Assembly: GCA_030704615.1 (NCBI GenBank)
Contig: CM060731.1
Location: 90,374,756-90,438,755 of the forward strand
Reading direction: 5' to 3'
DNA: 64,000 nucleotides
Origin: Takakia lepidozioides
Lineage: Eukaryota > Streptophyta > Takakiopsida > Takakiales > Takakiaceae
Below, piece after piece: positions 56,709 through 64,000 of the stretch (its first letter is position 1; each line of letters starts with the position of its first letter). The position numbers and the translations under genes were made by a program. Below the pieces are notes generated by a model. That model saw only the letters and a program-made list of their open reading frames with translations, was not told the DNA's origin and ran no database searches.

Positions 56709-58136
56709 ATCTGGAGCAGTAGTGTGGTCCTGAAAGGTCCTTGGAGCAGTTCTCACAGCCATTTCAATCTATGTTTTATTCTTTCTATTCTACTTGCATC
56801 TTACTCACTGAGCGCTTTTGTGGGTTGGGATTTATCTCATTTTTTCAGGTACACGAAATATGTGCTTATGGAAGGAAATCACCTGAGCGGAATTCCCGAC
56901 TATCTTGACATGTGGTCGGACCCTGCAAACGATCCAACCATGTATACTGCAGGGATATTGAAGGACTGGAGTCCTTCTCACTTCAGAGACTGTGGGTGGT
57001 ACCTTGACTGCCCACCTGAGCACACGACCTTTCAAGAACAGCATATGAAATACTTGAACAATAACGCTGAGATGCTGGCGCCTTTGACTGACGAAGAGTA
57101 TCAACGAAACATAGCAACATTGGCTGCCAAGGAGCCTGATGCTCAGGGAACGCCGCAGAAGGGAAAGAAGGCGGGCCACAAACCAAAAGACAAGGCTGTT
57201 GATGTCATAGCCATCTCACCAGCAAAGCCAAAGGACAAAGACAAGTCCAAAGAGAAGGAAAAGGACAAGGGGAAGGAGAATGAAAATGAGATGGAGAGTG
57301 GGCAGGACTTTACTGCTGGAAGATATACCCGCACTGTACATCCCTGGATAAAAGATTTGACAGAAATCTTCAGTGCGTGTTCGATGCCAAGCCACACCCT
57401 TCCCGTTCTGATTCAGCAGGAGAGGTGCAAAGGAAAAGTCACCAACATTCATGCAAATACTGCTGGAGTCATGCAGCCACCGCTCTGCACGGGTGGTCGA
57501 TCTTTCTGTGTCCACAGGTTCGTTTTTTCCCTTCCGAATTGGTTTCCTTTCAACAGTTTCATCTACTTAAATCCCCCCCTCCAAACTGTTCATGTTCTCC
57601 TGTCTGGTGCAGGAGCAACTTACCACGCATGCAAGGCAGGCGGAAGAAGCCTTTTTGGCATGGAGGGTGATTCTGACCTCTACAACACCGTGCTCCTCCC
57701 CCTTTTGTCTGGCTCCACTTCAGGCACACAGACTGACCGGATTCAAATTCGAAATGATGACGATCCCGAAGATAAGCAGGTCGACAACGACTTTTCATGT
57801 GAGTAAGTGCTAAACCCTCTTTGGGAGTCATACTCAATTTCTCGATAACATCAAAGTTACAGTACTAACTTTTTCAGGCTGTCTTTCAGGAAAGGCAGCG
57901 GTGGATCTTCAGGAGATACAGTCATTTCTGGCAAGTCTGTTTTCGACAGCCCCCTTTCCAATTTTCTGCTTCCTGTTTATGCCGAAGCAATGGCACTTCA
58001 CGCGGCCGAGTCCATATCCCCTGACTTTTTAGTGGCCAGCCGTAGGTGTATCCAGCGTGGATCCGGTGTTCTAAAATACTTAGACTTAGATGCAGAGGAA
58101 GAGGGGATACATTGTACTGACTCTGAGTCAGACTGA

Positions 58137-58592
58137 ACTGTATTCTTTTAATATTCATTTTCATATTATCTGGAAAACGTGAATCCCTTTCCTCCACCGT
58201 AGTTGTTCCTTTAGAACAAATAATAATCACAGAATCAACTTTCGTTTAAATTGCTATATGTATGAATCCATCTCACAAACCTCCCTGACTCTTCTCATAT
58301 CCATTGTGCATTCATCTACACTGTATTCATGCGTGCTCCATTCATGAAAGCTTCCTTTGTACAACATCCATTGTACATTCATCCTCTGTACTCTTTAATC
58401 CACCCCACAAACCTTCCACACTCATTTCATATACGTTGTGCATTCGTCAAAAGATTTGGTCATGCATCATCCTGTCATGAATTTTTGTCATTGCTCAACA
58501 TCCATTATACATTCATCCATTTTACTCTTATCCATCCGTCATTCATCCATCTACATACATTTTTCACACTCATCCATCTGTTTATCATCCAA
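58137..58592. repeat. CATTCATCC-rich low-complexity flank right of E-out gene
   Basis: After the E-out stop, an AT-rich segment gives way (about 58260 on) to imperfect repeats of TCCATTGTGCATTCATC and CACAAACCT.CC.CTC..CTCATAT. It runs into the gap. It may include the right end of E-out, but no inverted match to the left side was found. Confidence 0.5.
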
Positions 58593-59092
58593 NNNNNNNN
58601 NNNNNNNNNNNNNNNNNNNNNNNNNNNNNNNNNNNNNNNNNNNNNNNNNNNNNNNNNNNNNNNNNNNNNNNNNNNNNNNNNNNNNNNNNNNNNNNNNNNN
58701 NNNNNNNNNNNNNNNNNNNNNNNNNNNNNNNNNNNNNNNNNNNNNNNNNNNNNNNNNNNNNNNNNNNNNNNNNNNNNNNNNNNNNNNNNNNNNNNNNNNN
58801 NNNNNNNNNNNNNNNNNNNNNNNNNNNNNNNNNNNNNNNNNNNNNNNNNNNNNNNNNNNNNNNNNNNNNNNNNNNNNNNNNNNNNNNNNNNNNNNNNNNN
58901 NNNNNNNNNNNNNNNNNNNNNNNNNNNNNNNNNNNNNNNNNNNNNNNNNNNNNNNNNNNNNNNNNNNNNNNNNNNNNNNNNNNNNNNNNNNNNNNNNNNN
59001 NNNNNNNNNNNNNNNNNNNNNNNNNNNNNNNNNNNNNNNNNNNNNNNNNNNNNNNNNNNNNNNNNNNNNNNNNNNNNNNNNNNNNNNNNNNN
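58593..59092. other. Assembly gap (500 N)
   Basis: A run of exactly 500 N, the usual placeholder for a scaffold join of unknown size. Reading frames through it are artefacts. Confidence 0.99.
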
Positions 59093-61400
59093 TCACTCCC
59101 GCATATAGTCGCCGAAACTGGAGGAAACGATAATGCCACCATGCTAGCCAACTGACCATTGCTCCTTCGTCTGATTTCCTTACAGCACCTGACGATGTCC
59201 ACCAAGCCCGTATGCATGCAAAACTGTGTCTCTGCATCCATCCAATGGTGGGAGAGCGCGCTTCCACGCAAGGCACCTGGAACGGTTGCTCCTCTCTGAA
59301 ATATGGCGCCACGAGCCTGGTTGTGTACTGCGAAAGGCTCTGCAGAAAATGGAACCCACAAGATCTCTCCTTGCCTTCCATGGGAACATTGGGGTCTTGC
59401 CCGTACACCCTTCGGATGGCAGCCCAATTTGCTTGTGCGTTGTCCGCCATGAAACCCGGAAATTGGGAGGGGGCGGCAATCCCGCCTTGGCCATCTGTCG
59501 TTTATCCCTGCCAAAAGAAGCATCTCCAATGTGTGTCCTCTCCTTTCATCTCACAAATAGCAATTGTATTAGCATCTTTTTTTTTCTGCAGTGGGTGTCG
59601 TAGACATGTGCACCCATTGTCACCCACTGGTGATTGTAATTCGCTGATATGGTCGAACATGACCCAACTGTTTGACAAGTTCCCACTCGTCATCATGTCG
59701 ACCAGTTCGACGCCACTGCCAGTCAACACGTGGACATTTTGAATACGAAACAACGACTGCCTCAGTCCTTGTCCTGGAAACCTACTTCCATGAATGTAGT
59801 CATATCCACATCGTCGCTTCACCTCTAGAATGGAGTGCATATCCGAGCCACGCCCAATTTTCTGTTTGCCATGAGACAATGTGGTTTCGGACATTCGGTG
59901 AACATACGTGGGACACCGACTCCAGCAATGCCTCCATTTCCTTCTCGTCGAGAGGAACTCTATCGGAGCCGTCTTCGACATAATTCTGGCCAATGCCATC
60001 TTGGGGCGGCTTGGAGCTGTATTGTTTGGGTTTGGCACCCGGTCTCAACTTAACCTCCTCTCTGAACGAGCTGCTCTTCTTCGTGGGCAGCGCCTCCCGC
60101 GAGTTCCCCTCGCCAATTTGTGACAATGGGAACCAACGTGTATGCAAGCTCGGGTGAGGTCAGGGAAACGGTGCAACACATAGAACTGCTTGGACATTAC
60201 AAACAGACATGCTGTGTGGTGGTTCTTGCAATGCGCACACTTAAATGTGGAGGTTCGGAACCTTCTCCTGAGCTCGAAATGGTGGTGAGCTGTGCCTGTC
60301 CAATCGGTCTCGTTCCTGTGACCTCTGGATTTAAAGTGGAAGCAAGTTGGGGAGAAACACCGCAACGCGCCCCGCACAAACAAACGTAGCGCACCCGCAC
60401 ACCATCAGCATCTTCATGCTGGTGGTTTTGTAACGCACCAAGGATGACCGTCATGTTTTCTATCCATATCTGTCAACATTCCGGACGCCCTCGAGTCGAG
60501 AGTCGCCCGAGGAGGGAACTCAAAGAAGATATTACCGTCGACGTCGGCGGGAAGGCATGTAACCCATTTAATTGCAAACTTGATGTAGTCCAGCCCGGCC
60601 AGCTCCGACCGGTGTCCTTCCAGGTGAAGCCCTCGCAGAATTTCTAGAATAGATCGAATGCGGTGCTCGTGCTGGGAATATGACTCCCTCCTCCACTGAC
60701 GTCCATTGAGGACTTGCCTGATTCCAGGACGACCTCGGAACTTCCATGACCTCGTCTGAGTCGGACAGGTTGTGAACAACCCAGTTCTCGGTCGTCTTCA
60801 TGGATGGGTTCGGCTCTGGATTTACTTCGTTGCGGACTTCTCTCTTTGAGGTAACCACTCTGATTCGCGGATTGTTTCGTGGAAGGCGCCAGGATAGACG
60901 GTTATTTGGCGGGCAAATGAAGTCCCCAACAACCCTGTATATGACGCTGTCGATGGTGGAACTCGCCATTCCTGCCATCGCCGAAATCATCGTGGAGCAC
61001 AACAATACTCTCGACAACAAGGCCGTTGAGTCCTTCCTTTCCTCCTCCAAAAAACCGACCCCGGTTTCAGGTGGTATCGAACGCACAGATATTTCTCCAT
61101 CACCCGGCAGGTGTCCCCTCTGCACGGAAATGAAGCTCTATGCTCGTGAGGAGGCAGTACATGTAGCGCTCGGGTTTTCCGCCATGGGAGATGTGCACAC
61201 AAGACTGCCAGGATGGCGTGCGGGGAAGCTCCCTGGTAGAAGGGGGTGCAGCGATGGGAATGAATGCGATGCCGATTTGTCCGAGCGACGAAGCCTGATC
61301 CAAATCCAGGGAGCCAACTATCTCAAAAATCCACAGTCAGAGTGTTAATGAACCTTGTCTCCGGAATGCGGCCCCTCGTCTTTGCGCAATAACTGCCAAC
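59093..61400 (-). pseudogene. MULE-like transposase, first exon, many frameshifts (E-right)
   Basis: This reads leftward. CRVMEKYLCVRYHLKPGSVF (near 61160) aligns with the E2 N-terminus. Then come an Asp/Ser-rich linker (NLSDSDEVMEVP), the zinc module (GHPWCVTKPPA, CGARCGVSPQ/FKCAHCKNHHTACLF, HVGSHCHKLARG), and the catalytic region with MFDHI, ICEMKGEDT, GFHGGQRTSK/MADNAQANWAAIRRVYG and CGFHFLQSL. The first exon ends at the TATATGCGGGAG donor at 59093, right beside the gap, so the SWIM-bearing exon is lost or unassembled. At least six single-base indels scatter it over three frames. N-terminal codons around LTAYRWQLLRK (61380-61412) abut the array with the same joint as in E-in. Confidence 0.75.
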
Positions 61401-61412
61401 GGTATGCAGTCA

Positions 61413-63900
61413 GAAGTGGGGGGCCGTCCGGATGATGACGGCTGAAGGGGAGAAGCCGGCACCGTGCCGTCACATTACTACCCCCGAATGGAAATTCGGC
61501 ACCCAATATCCAACAGAGGAAGCCCGGATGAAGTCGCCTCGGGCGCAGAGGCCGGAGCGTGTGCGACAGAGAACATCCCCTGGATGAAGATTCGGCGCCG
61601 AATTTCCATCCGGGCCCCCAAAAGGGAGTCGTGTCGGGGGTCAGGCCGAAAACTGGACGGCATAAAAACATCCCCAGATGGAAAAACGGCGCCGAATTCC
61701 ATCCGGGCGGTTCGGATGCAGTCGGGGAGGGGGGAGTGGCCTGCACTTGGCCGTCACATTTCAAACCCCGGACGGAAATTCGGCACCGAATATCGAACAG
61801 GGGACGCCCGGATGAAGTCGCCTCGGGCGCAGAGGCGGCGAGTGTGCGACAGAGAATATCCCTGGATGGAGATTCGGCGCCGAATTTCCATCCGGGCCCC
61901 CCAAAGGAAGTCTTGTCGGGGGGTCAGACCGAAAACTGGCCGACATAAAAACCTCCCCAGATGGGAAAACGGCGCCGAATTTCAATTCGGGCCGTTCCAA
62001 TGCAGTCGGGGAGAAGGGAGAGGTCGGCACCTGGCCGTCATATTTCAACCCCCGGACGGAAATTCGGCACCGAATATCCAACAGACGGCGGAGAGGCGGC
62101 ACCTCTCCGACAGAGACCATCCCCCGGATGGAAATTCGGCGCCGAATTTCCATCCAGCAGGTAAGTGGAATCTCGGATGGATGGAGATTCGGCGCCGAAT
62201 TTCCATCCAGCAGTAAGTGGAATCTCGGATGGATGGAGATTCGGCGCCGAAATTCCATCCTGCAGGTAATTCGAATCCCGGATGGATGGAAATTCGGCGC
62301 CGAATTTCCATCCTGCAGGTAATTCGAATCCCGGATGAATGGAAATTCGGCGCCGAATTTCCATCAGCAGGTAAGGGAATCTCGGATGGATGGAGATTCG
62401 GCGCGAATTTCATCCAGCAGGTAAGTGGAATCCCGGATAAATGGAAATTCGGCGCCGAATTTCCATCTTGCAGTAATTCGAATCCCGGATAAATGGAAAT
62501 CGGCGCCGAATTTCCATCCAGCAGGTAAGTCGGATCGGTGGCGTATGGATATTCGACGCGAATTTCAATTCGCCATGATTTCACGCTCAGAATTACCTTC
62601 CTGCAGGTAATTCCCAGAGAGAATTACCTCGTGCAGGGTAATTCCAATCGATGCGGTAGGATGTTAATTCCTCGTCCAGAATTATCCTGCACGAAGGTAA
62701 TTCTGATCGACAAATTACTGCAGGAAGGTAATTCTCATCTGGGAATTACCTGCACGAAGGTAATTCCTCGCTCAGAAATACTTGGCGAATGGAAATTCGG
62801 GACGCCGATATCATACGGCACCGATCCGACTTACCTGCTGGATGGAAATTCGGCGCCGAATTTCCATTCATCGGGATTCGAATACCTGCTGGACGGAAAT
62901 TCGGCGCCGATTTCCATTCATCGTATTGAATTACCTGAGGATGGAAATTCGGCGCCGAATTTTCATTTATCCGGGATTCCACTTACCTGCAGGATGGAAA
63001 TTCGGCGCCAAATTTCCATTCATCCGGTATTCGAATTACCTGCATGATGGAAATTCGGCGCCAAATTCCATTCATCCGTATTCGAATTACCTGCATGATG
63101 GAAATTCGGCACCGAATTACCTGCGTGAGGGAAATTCGGCACGCCGCCCTACCTCCGCGGATGGAAATTCGGCGTCGGATTTCCATCCGAGCGCTTCCGA
63201 ATTACCTGCTGAGGGAAATTTCCAGCGCCGCCCTACCTGGCTGGATGGAAATTCGGGCCGGATTTCCATCGCGCGCTTCCGAATTACCTGCTTCAGGGAA
63301 ATTTCCAGCGCCGCACTACCTGGTTGGATGGAAATTCGGCACCGGATTTCCATCCGCGCGCTTCCGAATTACCTGCGTGAGGGAAATTGGCGCCGCCCTA
63401 TCTCCGCGATGGAAATTCGGCGCCGGATTTCCATCCGAGCGCTTCCGAATTACCTGCTTGAGGGAAATTTCCAGCGCCGCCCTGCCGGGCTGGATGGAAA
63501 TTCGGCGCCGGATTTCCATCCGCGCGCTTCCGAATTACCTGCGTGAGGGAAATTTCCAGCGCCGCCCTACCTGGCTGGATGGAAATTCGTCGCCGGATTT
63601 CCATCCGCGCGCTTCCGAATTACCTGCGTGAGATAAAATTTCCAGCGCCGCCCTACCTGGCGGATGGAAATTCGTCGCCGGATTTCCATCCGCGCGCTTC
63701 CAATTACCTGCGTGAGGGAAATTTCCAGCGCCGCCCTTCTCCGCGGATGGAAATTCGGCGCCGGATATCCATCCTGCTGCGCTCCGAATTACCTGCAGGA
63801 TGGAAATCCGGCGCCGGAATTCCATCGTGCAGCGCTCCGAATTACCTCTACGTTGGAAATTCCGGGACTGTTTACGTCGATTTTCATCCGACATGGAGGG
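61413..63900. repeat. Intergenic palindrome array of E-right
   Basis: This is the inverse of the E-in array (51200-53110), more degraded by single-base deletions. The GGGGGATGTTCTCTGTCGCA-type units come first (61440-62110), then ATGGAAATTCGGCGCC dyads with GCAGGTAA spacers. The AATTACCT/AGGTAATT core lies near 62585-62775, and GAGGGAAATTTCCAGCGCCGCCCTACC units at 63120-63760. The latter are amplified here relative to E-in. Confidence 0.85.
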
Positions 63901-64000
63901 CTTCATCCGACATTTAATTGCGCAGTTGGGCAATAAATGTCGACGGCCGTCGGTTATTATTCGGGCTGGCGACGCATGGCTTTCTGGACACGTACCCTAA
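63901..64000 (+). promoter_or_regulatory. Start of the E-right ParB-MTase flank (runs off window)
   Basis: This is the inverse of 51061-51160 in E-in (AATTGCGCAGTTGGGCAATAAATGTCGACGG; CTGGACACGTACCCTAA). A rightward ParB-MTase gene is expected just past the window edge. Confidence 0.6.

Larger units (their letters stand above)
42479..58136 (+). pseudogene. ParB-like cassette gene of E-out, split by E-in
   Basis: Predicted exons: 42479-42775, 43195-43846, 43941-44133, 44218-44651 joined to 55589-55592 when E-in is removed, 55677-55903, 56849-57802 and 57890-58136, all GT-AG. Exon 2 holds the ParB-like core (IPLCRMISMPVVRPPLSHDI, FYVWDGNHRLLAWM). Exons 3-4 are a helical region ending DNWLHKATFW. 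Later exons give YCFFREF, RYTKYVLMEGNHLSG and a Lys/Glu-rich linker; the last is SPLSNFLLPVYAEAM with an acidic end, paralogous to the E-in C-terminus. No methyltransferase motif I or IV is visible, so this version appears to lack that domain. Besides the 10.9-kb insertion, there is a frameshift near 43645 and an in-frame TGA at 44098. Cellular role unknown; the ParB fold in bacteria binds DNA and CTP. Confidence 0.75.

Noticed and set aside
57518-57612. Extra intron in the E-out gene (GT at 57518, AG at 57612)
   Set aside because: The frame is open straight through, and splicing here would bring a stop soon after. The unspliced reading joins the last exon in the same phase as E-in.
42479-58136. 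Prokaryotic or phage contamination as source of the ParB-type genes
   Set aside because: They have many phase-consistent introns, and E-in is a eukaryotic-style insertion within one of them. Ancient acquisition from prokaryotic mobile DNA remains possible.
37721-58592. Terminal inverted repeats for E-out
   Set aside because: I compared flanks left of 38141 and right of 58136 by eye and found no convincing inverted match. The right end may be lost in the gap.
58551-59529. Long frames crossing the N run
   Set aside because: Artefacts of 500 undetermined bases.

Overview
The window looks like eukaryotic nuclear DNA, most likely from a plant-lineage organism. It holds chromodomain-bearing Ty3/gypsy retrotransposons, a Met-tRNA-type primer site, multi-exon genes with GT-AG (and some GC-AG) introns, and a 500-N scaffold gap. 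A charophyte green alga such as Chara is my best guess; this is inference, since no database was consulted. I recognise no ordinary host housekeeping gene, and no rRNA, tRNA or CRISPR. Essentially everything is mobile DNA, nested several layers deep.

Two element types fill it. The first is a Ty3/gypsy chromovirus family. Gyp-C (20711-27678) is complete, with 725-bp LTRs, a CCTTA target duplication and an open 1518-residue gag-pol-chromodomain frame. Gyp-A (4488-18336) is degenerate. It was invaded by Gyp-B (8855-15680, GAGAC duplication) and by a solo LTR (16157-16889).

The second type is more unusual. It is a family of DNA-transposon-like cassettes with a recurring plan: a multi-exon gene for a ParB-like domain protein, often fused to a permuted DNA-methyltransferase-like domain; a divergently transcribed MULE-like transposase with a WRKY/GCM-type zinc module and a C-terminal SWIM finger; and, in most copies, an array of short palindromes between the two genes. 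Palindromes also fill one particular intron of the ParB-like gene. I see up to seven copies or remnants: E0 (1-1365, left end off-window), EA (1366-4487), E2 (18337-29552, split by Gyp-C), E3 (29553-37488), E-out (about 37.7-58.2 kb), E-in (44652-55578) and E-right (59093-64000, after the gap). E-in is precisely delimited. It has imperfect 21-bp terminal inverted repeats, CATGAGC heptamers near both ends, and a 10-bp target duplication (CATTTTGGAG) that splits an exon of the related ParB-like gene of E-out. Removing the insert and one duplication restores that exon and its splice donor.

Palindrome sequence differs by lineage. E0/EA/E3/E-in/E-right use GGCGCC-centred dyads with GGAAATTC or GGAAAA arms. 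E2 uses GGAAATGCGG arms. E-out uses GTGAATG(T/G)CGT arms. In E-out, E-in, E3 and EA the palindromes occupy the same intron although the E-out sequence is unrelated to the others. Because bacterial ParB proteins load at palindromic parS sites, a self-encoded ParB-like protein with its own palindromes is the hypothesis most worth testing. Most cassette genes here are broken by frameshifts, stops or internal deletions. Within this window the system is therefore mostly a fossil record, and function would have to be sought in better-preserved copies elsewhere in the genome.
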